Below are positions 1-7,571 of a stretch of 64,000 nt of DNA, in pieces. How positions within the stretch are numbered: the first letter of the stretch is position 1; the number at the start of each line of letters is the position of its first letter. The position numbers were made by a program, and so were the translations under genes. The stretch is from Albimonas sp963977235 (lineage in GTDB: Bacteria; Pseudomonadota; Alphaproteobacteria; Rhodobacterales; Rhodobacteraceae). The notes beneath the pieces were generated by a model. That model did no database searches. It worked only from the letters and a program-made list of their open reading frames with translations, and was not told where the DNA came from. The DNA lies in the NCBI RefSeq assembly GCF_963977235.1, contig NZ_CAXBOD010000017.1, positions 1-64,000 of the forward strand, written 5' to 3'.

Positions 1-18
1 GGGGGGGGGGGGGGGGGG
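1..18. repeat. Poly-G run at window start
   Basis: Eighteen consecutive G residues open the window, ending 16 bases before the first start codon. Nothing else in the window has a homopolymer this long. If the window starts at a contig end, this is more likely an assembly or dark-cycle artefact than biology. Confidence 0.6.
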
Positions 19-34
19 CGCGTAGGGAAAGGCG

Positions 35-1048
35 ATGACCGCTTCCGCCGCGCCCCCGCCCGCCGCCGACCCCTCCGACGCGCCCAACCCGTTCACCGGC
101 ATCCTGCTGAAGGTGATCTCGGTGGCGGTGCTGATGGGGCTGACCGGCTCGGTCAAGGCGCTGGACGGGTCGATCCCCACCGTCGAGGTGCTGTTCTTCC
201 GCTCCTTCTTCGCGCTGCCGCCGATCGTGATCTGGCTGGCCCTGCGCCGCGACCTGCCCGGAGGGCTGCGCACCCCCAACCCGATGGGGCATGTCTGGCG
301 CTCGCTGGCCGGCGCCGGCGCGATGAGCTGCATGTTCCTCGCGCTCACCCTGCTGCCGCTGACCGAGGTGGTGGCGATCACCTACGCGGCCCCCCTGTTC
401 ATCACCCTCTTCGCCGCCCTGTTTCTGGGCGAGCGGCTGCGCCTCTACCGCATGGCCGCGGTGGGCGTGGGCTTTCTCGGCGTGCTGCTGGTCATGGCCC
501 CGCGCCTGCTGGGCGACGAAAGCGGGGCGCTCTCGACCTCGGGGATCGAGCCGGGGGAGGAGGGCGCGCGCTGGGGCTCGCCTGCGCTGGGGGTGCTGAT
601 CGCGCTGGTCGCGGCGGTGATGATGGGGCTTGCGCAGACCTTCGTGCGGGGCCTCTCGAAGACCGAGACCACCGCGGCCATCGTGTTCTGGTTCACCGCC
701 GCCTGCACCGTGATGGCCGGCGTCCTGCTGCCGTTCGTCTGGCAGACCCCCGACGCCACGCAGTGGCTGCTGTTGCTGACCGCCGGCACGGCGGGGGGCG
801 TGGGGCAGATCCTGCTGACCTCCTCCTACCGCTACGCCGAGGCGGGGGTGATTGCGCCCTTCGAATACGTCTCGATGGTCCTTGCCGTCGCGGTGGGCTG
901 GTTCATCTTCGGCGAGGCGCCGACGCTGGTGGTGCTGGGGGGCGCGGGCCTGGTGACCGTCTCGGGCATCCTGATCATCTGGCGCGAGCGTCGCCTGGGG
1001 ATCGAGCGGCGCGCCTCCCGCTCCGCCCGCCAGACCCCGCTGGGCTGA
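35..1048 (+). CDS. DMT-superfamily transporter (EamA type)
   Basis: A 337-residue inner-membrane protein with about ten hydrophobic segments arranged as two EamA repeats (about residues 20-155 and 180-315), the usual length and layout of drug/metabolite exporters. The inter-repeat linker is acidic and polar (about 160-178). The C-terminus ends in a basic cytoplasmic tail rich in Arg. The ATG follows an AGGGAAAGG purine stretch. Substrate cannot be read from the sequence; related proteins export amino acids, riboflavin precursors or drugs. It is followed 90 bp later by a class III aminotransferase on the same strand, but that gap argues against a tight operon. Confidence 0.88.
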   Translation: MTASAAPPPAADPSDAPNPFTGILLKVISVAVLMGLTGSVKALDGSIPTVEVLFFRSFFALPPIVIWLALRRDLPGGLRTPNPMGHVWRSLAGAGAMSCMFLALTLLPLTEVVAITYAAPLFITLFAALFLGERLRLYRMAAVGVGFLGVLLVMAPRLLGDESGALSTSGIEPGEEGARWGSPALGVLIALVAAVMMGLAQTFVRGLSKTETTAAIVFWFTAACTVMAGVLLPFVWQTPDATQWLLLLTAGTAGGVGQILLTSSYRYAEAGVIAPFEYVSMVLAVAVGWFIFGEAPTLVVLGGAGLVTVSGILIIWRERRLGIERRASRSARQTPLG

Positions 1049-1138
1049 CCCCGCGCGGCGCCGGACCGGGGGGTTGGAACGCAGCGTCATCCCCCGTAGG
1101 AGTCCCCTCGCCCCCCCTTACGCGCAGGAGACCCCGCC

Positions 1139-2524
1139 ATGCTGACCAACGACCTGCTGTCGCAGTGGGACCGCGAGAGCTTCCTGCACCCCTCGACCGC
1201 CTCCGGCGCCCATGCCCGCGGCGAGTCCCCCTCGCGGATCATCGAGGGCGGCCAGGGCGTGCGCATCCGCGACCGCGACGGGCGCGAGAGCCTCGACGGC
1301 TTCGCCGGCCTCTACTGCGTGAACGTCGGCTACGGCCGGATGGAGATCGCCGAGGCCATCGCCGAGCAGGCCCGCAAGCTCGCCTACTACCACGCCTACG
1401 CCGGCCACGGCTCGGAGGCCGCGATCGAGCTGGCGCACATGGTGCTCGAGCGCGCGCCCGAGCACATGTCGAAGGTGTATTTCGGGCTCTCGGGCTCGGA
1501 TGCGAACGAGACCAACATCAAGCTGATCTGGTACGCGATGAACGTCACCGGTCGGCCCGAGAAGAAGAAGATCATCTCGCGCTGGCGGGGCTATCACGGC
1601 TCGGGGCTGATGACCGGCTCGCTGACCGGGCTCGAGCTCTTTCACAATGCCTTCGACCTGCCGCTGAACCCGATCCTGCACACCGAGGCGCCCTACTACT
1701 ACCGCCGCCCCGACCCGGCGATGTCGGAGGAGGCGTTCTCGACCTGGTGCGCCGAGCAACTCGACGCGATGATCCGCGCCGAGGGACCCGACACGGTCGC
1801 CGCCTTCATCGGCGAGCCGATCCTCGGAACCGGGGGCATCGTGCCCCCGCCGGCCGGCTACTGGGAGAAGATCCAGGCGGTGCTGGCCGAGCATGACGTG
1901 ATGCTGATCGCCGACGAGGTGGTCACCGGCTTCGGGCGCCTCGGCTCGATGTTCGGCTCGGAGCACTACGGGATGAAGCCGGACCTGATCACCATCGCCA
2001 AGGGGCTGACCTCGGCCTACGCGCCGCTGTCGGGCTCGATCCTCTCGCAACGGCTGTTCGAGATGGTGGCCAGGGGGACCGACGATCTGGGGCCGCTGGG
2101 ACACGGGTGGACCTACTCGGCCCATCCGCTGTGCGCGGCCGCGGGGGTGGCGAACCTGAAGCTGATCGACGAGATGAAGATCGTGGACAACGCCCGCGAC
2201 ACCGGCGCGATCTTCCAGAAGCTGTTGCACGACGCCTTCGACGGCCATCCCATCGTGGGCGAGGTCCGCGGCGAGGGCCTGATGGCCGCGGTCGAGTTCG
2301 TGCGGGACCCCGGCGCCCGCAGGTTCTTCGACCCCTCCGAGAAGGTCGGCGCCCGCATCGCCGCCGCCGCGCTCGAGCGGGGACTGATCGTACGCGCCAT
2401 GCCCCAGGGCGACATCCTCGGCATGGCCCCGCCCCTGTGCCTGACGCCCGCCGAGGCCGAGGAGCTGGTGGGCATCGCCCGCGACGCCGCCGACGCCGTG
2501 GCCGGGGAGCTGGGCGCCGCCTGA
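1139..2524 (+). CDS. Class III PLP-dependent aminotransferase
   Basis: 461 residues, a full-length fold-type I class III aminotransferase of the omega-amino-acid/diamine:pyruvate group. Visible signatures are GSD at 119-121 (phosphate contact), GYHG at 151-154, the Asp of IADEVVTGFGR at 259 that pairs with the pyridine nitrogen, and the Schiff-base Lys at 288 in TIAKGL. It would transfer an amino group from an amine or omega-amino acid to pyruvate or a similar keto acid in the cytoplasm. Start chosen at the ATG after CAGGAGACC. The gene ends 126 bp before the left end of the integrated element, so it was the original neighbour of the tRNA-Arg gene. Exact substrate unknown. Confidence 0.88.
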   Translation: MLTNDLLSQWDRESFLHPSTASGAHARGESPSRIIEGGQGVRIRDRDGRESLDGFAGLYCVNVGYGRMEIAEAIAEQARKLAYYHAYAGHGSEAAIELAHMVLERAPEHMSKVYFGLSGSDANETNIKLIWYAMNVTGRPEKKKIISRWRGYHGSGLMTGSLTGLELFHNAFDLPLNPILHTEAPYYYRRPDPAMSEEAFSTWCAEQLDAMIRAEGPDTVAAFIGEPILGTGGIVPPPAGYWEKIQAVLAEHDVMLIADEVVTGFGRLGSMFGSEHYGMKPDLITIAKGLTSAYAPLSGSILSQRLFEMVARGTDDLGPLGHGWTYSAHPLCAAAGVANLKLIDEMKIVDNARDTGAIFQKLLHDAFDGHPIVGEVRGEGLMAAVEFVRDPGARRFFDPSEKVGARIAAAALERGLIVRAMPQGDILGMAPPLCLTPAEAEELVGIARDAADAVAGELGAA

Positions 2525-2649
2525 GGCCGCGTCCCGCGCAGAACCCCGAGCGCCCGTCGCCCTCCCGGCGGCGGGCGGTCTCGCGCGCGGCGCGAGGCTG
2601 CGCGCGCACGGGCGCCCTCGAGGCGGCAGGGTCGCAATGCTGGGAAGAC

Positions 2650-2666
2650 TGGTGACCCCGACAGGA
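2650..2666. other. att site, left copy (17-bp core)
   Basis: Sequence TGGTGACCCCGACAGGA, identical to 13367-13383, where it is the CCA-end and 3' acceptor/T-arm part of tRNA-Arg(CCU). An exact 17-bp repeat of a tRNA 3' end on the far side of an integrase gene is the expected result of site-specific integration into that tRNA. Confidence 0.9.
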
Positions 2667-2702
2667 CGCCGGGAGCGCCGCAAGACGAAGGCGCTAGCGC
2701 CA

Positions 2703-2712
2703 AAAGTTCCAA
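2703..2712 (+). other. Candidate integrase arm-type site, left arm
   Basis: AAAGTTCCAA lies 36 bp inside the left att core. The same decamer occurs twice just inside the right att core (13293-13302 and 13313-13322). A shared decamer next to both ends of the element is how tyrosine-integrase arm sites are usually arranged. Binding is inferred. Confidence 0.55.
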
Positions 2713-2723
2713 CACTGGTCGGT

Positions 2724-3110
2724 GTGGAAAATCAGGGCCTTGGCCGTGCGGCTTCCAAGCCCGAAACGGCCCCCCTGAAAAGCAAAACCGCCGCGGAGGC
2801 TGGCACCTCGCGCGACGGCAATGGAAGCTTGACGGCAGAATCCTACGGCCTTGCGCGGCCGTCCGCAACCATCATTCCCTTTCCCCAGCACCGCGTTCGG
2901 CCGACCGTCGACCTGCCGGCCGAGGCGTGGGAAGTCGGCCTCCTGTTCGCGTGCAGCCGCCCCGAGCAGCTGCACGGTCGTGACCTGGAGTTCATCGGCA
3001 CGCTGGCGCGGCTCTACACGGCCGGCCGCCTGCACTCCCTGTCGCCGAAGCAAGAAGACTGGCTCATGGACGTGTGCTGCCGCCTGACGGATGGAGGCGA
3101 CCATGCGTGA
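2724..3110 (+). CDS. Phage/satellite protein of unknown function (start uncertain)
   Basis: Open frame ending at 3110. The only upstream ATG (2637) lies outside the element, on the host side of the att core, so that start would exist only in the integrated state. A GTG at 2724 or a TTG at 2829 is more plausible, and the start given is a choice between weak options. The C-terminal 75 residues look like the conserved part, with a motif LSPKQEDWLMDV that resembles the ends of small replication or regulatory phage proteins. The stop overlaps the next gene by 8 bp, which suggests translational coupling to the winged-helix protein. Function not recognised. Confidence 0.5.
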   Translation: MENQGLGRAASKPETAPLKSKTAAEAGTSRDGNGSLTAESYGLARPSATIIPFPQHRVRPTVDLPAEAWEVGLLFACSRPEQLHGRDLEFIGTLARLYTAGRLHSLSPKQEDWLMDVCCRLTDGGDHA

Positions 3111-3843
3111 TTGGCGCCGGGATCGCTTCATGTGGGGCCGCTGCATCCGCAAGGATCAGGCCCGCACGCTGTCGGCGAAGATGCTCGCATGGGCTCTGGC
3201 CGAGGAGTTCGCCGACAACGACACGGGGGCATGCCACCCTTGCGTGGAGACGCTGGCCGAGGCGCTGGCCCTGTCCACGCGCCAGGTGCGCCGGGCAGTG
3301 CGGGAGCTGGAGGAAGCCGGCTGGCTGGCCGTGGATCGCGCTTCCGGGCGGGGCCGATCCTCGACCTATCAGCTGACCTTCCCCGGCGAGATCGCGGCCG
3401 AGAAAGCCCCGGGAAAAGGTGACAGGGTTGTCACCCTTCGACCCGCGAAAAGGGTGACACACGCGACCGGAAAAGGTGACAGGGATGTCACCCCCTATAT
3501 AAGAGAACCCACTAAGAACCCACTCCGCGCGCGAACGGCCAAGCCGTCGAAGCCGAGCCATGAGGCTCCGCCGGGCCGCGGCCGAGCGATCCCCGAGGAA
3601 TTCGTCGCCTGTCCCAAGCGCCTCGCCGCCTGGTCGGACTGGCTCGCCCGGAAGGGCTGGCCTTCGCTCGACGTGATGGGCCTGAGAGGGCTGAGAAGGG
3701 GCGAACCAGGGGCGTCGCTCCCCTTCGGCTGGCCGCCGAGTGACCGCGAGGCCGAGGACGTGGTGACGGCCGAGGCGTTCTTCGCCCTCAAAGCCGGCCA
3801 GGACCGAGCGCCGAGGGCCGACGAGGCACGGCGAAGGGCGTGA
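3103..3843 (+). CDS. Winged-helix replication-initiator-like protein
   Basis: 246 residues. Residues about 10-95 form a winged-helix/HTH domain with a recognition-helix segment LSTRQVRRAVRELEEAGW, as in phage and satellite replication proteins. The middle (about 105-140) is low-complexity because the DNA there is a set of inverted repeats (see origin entry). A basic, Trp-containing C-terminal domain follows. The ATG at 3103 is preferred over the one at 3091 because GGAGG (3093-3097) sits 5 bases upstream of it. The gene follows the unknown protein with an 8-bp overlap and precedes the packaging genes. A DNA-binding role is well supported; replication initiation is inferred from the embedded repeats. 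Confidence 0.72.
   Translation: MRDWRRDRFMWGRCIRKDQARTLSAKMLAWALAEEFADNDTGACHPCVETLAEALALSTRQVRRAVRELEEAGWLAVDRASGRGRSSTYQLTFPGEIAAEKAPGKGDRVVTLRPAKRVTHATGKGDRDVTPYIREPTKNPLRARTAKPSKPSHEAPPGRGRAIPEEFVACPKRLAAWSDWLARKGWPSLDVMGLRGLRRGEPGASLPFGWPPSDREAEDVVTAEAFFALKAGQDRAPRADEARRRA
3418..3524. other. Candidate replication origin (iteron-like repeats inside a gene)
   Basis: Two 18-bp inverted repeats, GGTGACA-n4-TGTCACC at 3418-3435 and 3475-3492, differ only in one spacer base. A half-site GGTGACA lies between them at 3453-3459. They are followed by a less GC-rich stretch with CTATATAAGAG and two direct copies of GAACCCACT (3505-3513, 3516-3524). Repeats next to an easily melted stretch, inside the gene for a DNA-binding protein, resemble lambdoid and satellite origins. 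No replication function can be proven from sequence. Confidence 0.6.
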
Positions 3844-3954
3844 CCGACCCTTCGCCCCCCGAACGGGTCCTTCCCCCCACCCCCATGCTGCGGGTAATTC
3901 GAACCCCGGTGGTTTACTAGCGTGAAGCCCCTGAAATAGCTTAACTATCGAGCC
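3844..3954. promoter_or_regulatory. Intergenic segment upstream of terminase genes; possible cos location
   Basis: This 111-bp gap is the only sizeable non-coding DNA before the terminase pair. It ends with a small inverted repeat ATAG-CTTAA-CTAT (3936-3948), just before the terminase small-subunit ATG. In lambda-like phages cos lies directly upstream of the small terminase gene, so this is the first place to look for the packaging site. No canonical cos is recognisable. Confidence 0.3.
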
Positions 3955-4476
3955 ATGACCGCCCTGTTCCACAACCTTGAAGCGACCCACCCGCCGCCCC
4001 CAGAGGTGACGAAATCGGCCTTCGCCGAGGAGCTTGGCTTGTCCAAGGCCCGCGTCTCGCAGCTGGTGGAACAGGGCCTGCCGCTCACCGCGGACGGCAA
4101 GCGCGTCAAGCGGCTCGACGCCCTCGACTGGTATCGCGAGAACATCGCTCCGCACCGCCGCAAGGCCCTCGCGGACAAGCCCAGCGTCGACCCCCGGCGC
4201 GAGCTGGACCGGGTGAAGCTGGAGGCCGCCCGGATCGAGCTGGAGCGCGCCCGCGGGAACCTGGTCGACCGGGCCGAGGCCGAGAAGGCGGTGTTCGAGC
4301 GCGCGCGCCTGGAGCGGGACGCGCATCTGGCATGGGTCAGCCGCGTGACGCCCCGGCTGGCGGTAGAGCTGGGGGTCGACGCCGCCGCCCTGTTCTCCGC
4401 CCTCGACCGCGAGATGCGGGCGCACCTGGTCGACCTCGCAGAAACCCCGCTGGACGCCCTGACCGATGACGACTGA
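3955..4476 (+). CDS. Terminase small subunit (Nu1-like)
   Basis: 173 residues. An N-terminal helix-turn-helix (about 18-60; LGLSKARVSQLVEQGLPL) is followed by a long charged helical region (about 80-135) and a C-terminal helical tail, the layout of Nu1-type packaging proteins that bind cos DNA and recruit the large subunit. The stop overlaps the start of the GpA-type large terminase by 11 bp, so the two are almost certainly translationally coupled. No strong Shine-Dalgarno is visible, only GAG near the ATG. An alternative is a generic DNA-binding adaptor, but position and architecture favour the small terminase. Confidence 0.75.
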   Translation: MTALFHNLEATHPPPPEVTKSAFAEELGLSKARVSQLVEQGLPLTADGKRVKRLDALDWYRENIAPHRRKALADKPSVDPRRELDRVKLEAARIELERARGNLVDRAEAEKAVFERARLERDAHLAWVSRVTPRLAVELGVDAAALFSALDREMRAHLVDLAETPLDALTDDD

Positions 4477-6307
4477 CGCCGCCCTGATCGACGCCGCATG
4501 GCGCGCCGGCATGATGCCGGAACGCCAGCTGACCGTCTCCGAATGGGCCGACGCCCACCGGATGCTGCCGGCGACCTCGGCCGAGCCCGGCCGCTGGCGC
4601 ACCGATCGCGCCCCCTACCTGCGCGGGATCATGGACGCCCTGTCGGTGGGCTCGCCGCTGGAGCGGGTCGTCTTCGTGAAGGGCGCGCAGCTGGGCGGGA
4701 CCGAAGCCGGCCTCAACTGGCTGGGCTACATCGTCCACAACGCGCCCGGCCTCGCCCTCCTGGTCATGCCGAGCCTCGACATGGTGAGGCGCAACACCCG
4801 GACCCGCATCGATCCGATGATCGAGGCGACGCCCGAGCTGCGCAAGCGCATCGCCCCCGCCAGGTCGCGAGACAGCACCAACACCGCCTTCGCCAAGGCC
4901 TTCCCCGGCGGGCAGATCGTCATGACCGGCGCCAACTCGGCCGCCGGCCTGCGCTCGACCCCCGCCCGGTTCCTGTTCATGGACGAGGTGGACGCCTTCC
5001 CCGCCGACGCGGACGGCGAGGGCGATCCGGTCGACCTCGCCATGAAGCGGACCGCCACCTATCGCGGCCGGCGCAAGATCCTCCTGGTCAGCACGCCCAC
5101 CATCAAGGGCGAGTCGCGGATCGAGGCCGCCTTCCTCGAGTCCGATCAACGCCGGTTCTTCATCCCGTGCCCGGCTTGCGGCGAGTTCCACACGCTGGAG
5201 TGGGGGAACATCCATTGGCCCGAGGGCCGCCGCGGCGAAGCCTACGCCGCCTGCCCGAGCTGCGGAGGCGTGATCGAGGACGAACGCAAGCCCGAGCTGC
5301 TGGCCCGCGGCGAGTGGCGCGCCACGGCCGAGGGCGACGGCCGCACCGCCGGCTTCCACCTGTCCAGCCTCTACAGCGTGTTCGAAAGCTTCGGCGAGAT
5401 CGCCGAGGCGCACGGCAAGGTCCGCAAGGATCCGGCCCGGTTGCAGGTTTGGGTCAACACCTGCCTGGGCGAGACCTGGGAGGACCGGGGCGGCGACATG
5501 ATCGACCCCGGCGGGCTGCTGGCCCGGCGGGAGACCTTCGGCGATGAGCTGCCCGCGGACGTGGTTCTGCTGACCGCCGGCGTGGACGTGCAGGCCGACC
5601 GGATCGAGGCGCAGGTCGTGGGCTGGGGCGCCGGCGAGCAGTCCTTCGTCCTGGAGCATCACGTCATCTGGGGCGACCCCTCCGGCCCCGCCATCTGGGA
5701 GGACCTGGACGCCTTCCTGCTGGAGCGCCGCCCCCACGCCCGCGCCGTCCCGGACATGGGCCTGCGCGCCGTCGCGGTGGACACCGGCGGCAGCAACACC
5801 GCCATGGCCTACGAGTTCACCCGCACCCGCCTGCGCCGACGCGTCTGGGGGATCAAGGGGCGGGGCGGTCAGGGCGTGCAGGCGTGGCCCCGCACCGCGT
5901 CCAAGGGCAAGGGCGGGGCGCCCGTCTTCATCGTCGGGGTGGACGCCCTCAAGGACAAGATCGCCGCCCGCCTGCCCATCGCCGAGCCCGGCCCCGGCGC
6001 GATCCGCTTCGCCGCCGGCCTCGGCCCGGAGTGGTTCGACCAGCTGACCGCCGAGAAGGTCCGCACCCGCTACGTGAACGGACGCCCGGTGCGGTCGTGG
6101 GAGCCGAAGCGATCCGGCATCCGCAACGAGGCGCTGGACTGCCTGGTCTACGCCTCGGCCGCGCTGCACGGGCTGCGGGTGCAGGGGCTGGACCTGGAGC
6201 GCGAGGCGCAGGAGCTGGCGAACGTGGCGCTGAAGGCGGCGGGGCGGGTGGCGCTCGCGCCGGCGGCGAGGCCGACGCGGATCAAGTCGAAGTGGATGGA
6301 GCGGTAG
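4466..6307 (+). CDS. Terminase large subunit (GpA family)
   Basis: 613 residues, the normal size for lambda GpA-type large terminases, which translocate DNA into the prohead and cut at cos. The ATPase half has a deviant Walker A region VKGAQLGGTEAG (about 73-84) and Walker B FLFMDEVD (about 171-178). Two CxxC pairs, CPACGEFH and CPSCGG (about 235-270), form a small zinc-ribbon-like insert. The nuclease half follows, with acidic motifs GVDVQADR and DTGGSNT. It is coupled to the small terminase by overlap and ends only 2 bp from the convergent unknown gene. In this element it would package DNA into the element-encoded capsid. Confidence 0.92.
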   Translation: MTTDAALIDAAWRAGMMPERQLTVSEWADAHRMLPATSAEPGRWRTDRAPYLRGIMDALSVGSPLERVVFVKGAQLGGTEAGLNWLGYIVHNAPGLALLVMPSLDMVRRNTRTRIDPMIEATPELRKRIAPARSRDSTNTAFAKAFPGGQIVMTGANSAAGLRSTPARFLFMDEVDAFPADADGEGDPVDLAMKRTATYRGRRKILLVSTPTIKGESRIEAAFLESDQRRFFIPCPACGEFHTLEWGNIHWPEGRRGEAYAACPSCGGVIEDERKPELLARGEWRATAEGDGRTAGFHLSSLYSVFESFGEIAEAHGKVRKDPARLQVWVNTCLGETWEDRGGDMIDPGGLLARRETFGDELPADVVLLTAGVDVQADRIEAQVVGWGAGEQSFVLEHHVIWGDPSGPAIWEDLDAFLLERRPHARAVPDMGLRAVAVDTGGSNTAMAYEFTRTRLRRRVWGIKGRGGQGVQAWPRTASKGKGGAPVFIVGVDALKDKIAARLPIAEPGPGAIRFAAGLGPEWFDQLTAEKVRTRYVNGRPVRSWEPKRSGIRNEALDCLVYASAALHGLRVQGLDLEREAQELANVALKAAGRVALAPAARPTRIKSKWMER

Positions 6308-6309
6308 CT

Positions 6310-6774
6310 TTAGGCGATCTTCTCGATCATCTTCTTTGCCACCCCACGGAACTCCGAAACCAGAAGCGCTGGATCGTCATCCAAGTTGACCTCGCCCGAA
6401 ACAATGTAATCATGCTCTGCGCGCTTCAGCATAAAATTGCCTTTCCCGTCGACAAAATCCGCGGAGATACTGGCAACTCCTCGATGGGTGGAGCTCTCAA
6501 CAGAGATGCTCAGCTTTATTTCACTCGACGGGGCGCGGGGCATGCGATCAATGGTCCGCTCAGTTATTTCGGGCGTAGCATCGAATCCGTTCCTGTTTAG
6601 GGCGATGCCAAGCGCCTTGATCTCGGGAAGAATCGCGTCTCGAAACTTTGACAAGTATTCCTTGTGATGCCTTACACCCAGATCCTCGGCTTCCCTCCTA
6701 CTTGCTGCCTCAATTTCCCGCTTGCGCTCGTTCTCAGCCTTCGCAGCCTTAAACATATCTTCGTAATCACTCAT
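6310..6774 (-). CDS. Unknown protein, probable accessory (cargo) gene
   Basis: 154 residues, no family recognised. The N-terminal 60 residues are strongly charged and helical (possible coiled coil); the rest looks like a mixed alpha/beta domain with ATPEITER and a strand-rich centre. Its base composition is visibly less GC-rich than the flanking packaging genes, so it probably has a different origin. It is transcribed against them and its start overlaps the end of the XRE gene by 8 bp, making a two-gene unit. Position and composition fit a moron-type cargo gene (defence, immunity or toxin-like). Function is not known. Confidence 0.7.
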   Translation of the reverse strand: MSDYEDMFKAAKAENERKREIEAASRREAEDLGVRHHKEYLSKFRDAILPEIKALGIALNRNGFDATPEITERTIDRMPRAPSSEIKLSISVESSTHRGVASISADFVDGKGNFMLKRAEHDYIVSGEVNLDDDPALLVSEFRGVAKKMIEKIA

Positions 6775-7003
6775 GACTCACCTTTCTTAGCCTGACGCCT
6801 GCGCCTCCGCCGTTCTCCGCGATAAAGACCACTCCAGCGGTCTCAAGCGTTCTGCGGATCGCCGCGAGTGTCTCCGCATCGCCCCGATATTTGCCAGTCT
6901 CAAAGTTACTGATCGTGTTGCGATGGACGCCGGCAGCCTCGGCGAGCTGCCGAACCGACCAGCCAAGAAGGCCCCGCGCTCCCCGAACCTGTGCGCTTGT
7001 CAC
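6767..7003 (-). CDS. XRE-family transcriptional regulator
   Basis: 78 residues with a complete Cro/C1 helix-turn-helix (about 8-62; LAEAAGVHRNTISNFETGK), followed by a short tail FIAENGGGAGVRLRK that is common in small XRE proteins. The start is GTG at 7003-7001. The gene is divergent from the 7067 gene, and its start region contains one of two direct repeats that probably serve as operators, so autoregulation is likely. It may be the element's repressor or the regulator/antitoxin partner of the downstream unknown gene. It is shorter than a typical SOS-cleavable CI repressor and has no peptidase domain, so induction would have to come by another route. Confidence 0.85.
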   Translation of the reverse strand: MTSAQVRGARGLLGWSVRQLAEAAGVHRNTISNFETGKYRGDAETLAAIRRTLETAGVVFIAENGGGAGVRLRKVSHE

Positions 7004-7029
7004 AAGTCACTTCCTGTGCGATTGTCACA
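6988..7029. promoter_or_regulatory. Candidate operator: two 17-bp direct repeats
   Basis: CCTGTGCGCTTGTCACA at 6988-7004 and CCTGTGCGATTGTCACA at 7013-7029 differ at one base and are 25 bp apart. They overlap the XRE start codon and fill the short divergent promoter region, as repressor operators do. The core TGTCAC is shared with the origin-like inverted repeats at 3418-3492. Confidence 0.55.
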
Positions 7030-7066
7030 TGTGCAGCTAGCATAGCGCAAAGGATGGAAATGCACC

Positions 7067-7507
7067 ATGACCCTCACCCGCCGCACTGCCCTCGCCGCCC
7101 CCGCACTGCTGGCGCTCCCCTCCGCCGCCCTCGCCCGCCAGGTCGAACCTGACCCCTTCGTCTCTGCCTTCCTCGAATGGCGCAAGGCATACAAGGCGCT
7201 GAATACTTACAGCTATGCAGCCGAGCGCGAGGACGACGACCCCGAGTATTGTCGTCTTCTAAATGAGGCCATCGCGGCTGAAAAGGACCTCGCGGTCATT
7301 GTTCCCACGACTCCCGCCGGCCTCGCCTTGATGACTCGCGCCGCGCTTCAGATCCTCGACCCAATATCGCCGGCATGGGGGATTCCTGCGGACGTCTTCG
7401 ATTGGAGCCCCGAGCATTTCCTGCTGGACAACGAGTTCGAGCGACGCGTCGCCACGTTCGCGTTCAATATGATCGCGGCGGCGGAGGCGATGGCGGGGCG
7501 GGCGTGA
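7067..7507 (+). CDS. Small exported protein of unknown function
   Basis: 146 residues beginning MTLTRRTALAAPALLAL, which reads as a twin-arginine-like or Sec signal peptide of about 24 residues. The mature part is mostly helical, acidic and rich in Trp/Tyr near the middle, with no recognised domain. It lies divergent from the XRE gene under the repeat-containing control region, and upstream of the head genes. Proteins of this shape occur beside XRE genes in alphaproteobacterial prophage islands, but no role is established. It might act in the envelope (superinfection exclusion or similar); that is speculation. Confidence 0.65.
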   Translation: MTLTRRTALAAPALLALPSAALARQVEPDPFVSAFLEWRKAYKALNTYSYAAEREDDDPEYCRLLNEAIAAEKDLAVIVPTTPAGLALMTRAALQILDPISPAWGIPADVFDWSPEHFLLDNEFERRVATFAFNMIAAAEAMAGRA

Positions 7508-7539
7508 ATTCGTGTTGATTTGATCCGCACTTTATGTCA

Positions 7540-7558
7540 GTGATGAATAAGACATCAC
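7540..7558. promoter_or_regulatory. Inverted repeat upstream of the 7572 gene
   Basis: GTGATG-n7-CATCAC (7540-7545 and 7553-7558) lies just before the GGAG ribosome-binding site of the next gene, in a locally AT-richer stretch. This is a plausible operator or autoregulatory site for that HTH-containing protein. Confidence 0.4.
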
Positions 7559-7571
7559 ATTGGAGACGATC

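Noticed and set aside
2637..2649. ATG at 2637 as start of the first element gene
   Set aside because: It lies outside the element, on the host side of the att core, so the gene would lose its start on excision. An internal GTG or TTG is more likely.
3891..3910. Sequence resembling a tRNA T-loop on the minus strand (GGGGTTCGAATTACC) in the gap before the terminase genes
   Set aside because: The flanking bases do not form a T stem and no acceptor, D or anticodon arm is present. The match is limited to GTTCGAA.
4337..6169. Long open frame on the strand opposite the large terminase, and similar long antisense frames throughout (for example opposite 14201-15619, 30187-32496, 43076-45148 and 55621-58632)
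   Set aside because: In DNA this GC-rich, antisense frames stay open by chance. Their translations are low-complexity Arg/Pro/Gly/Ala-rich strings without domains, and the sense genes have clear motifs.
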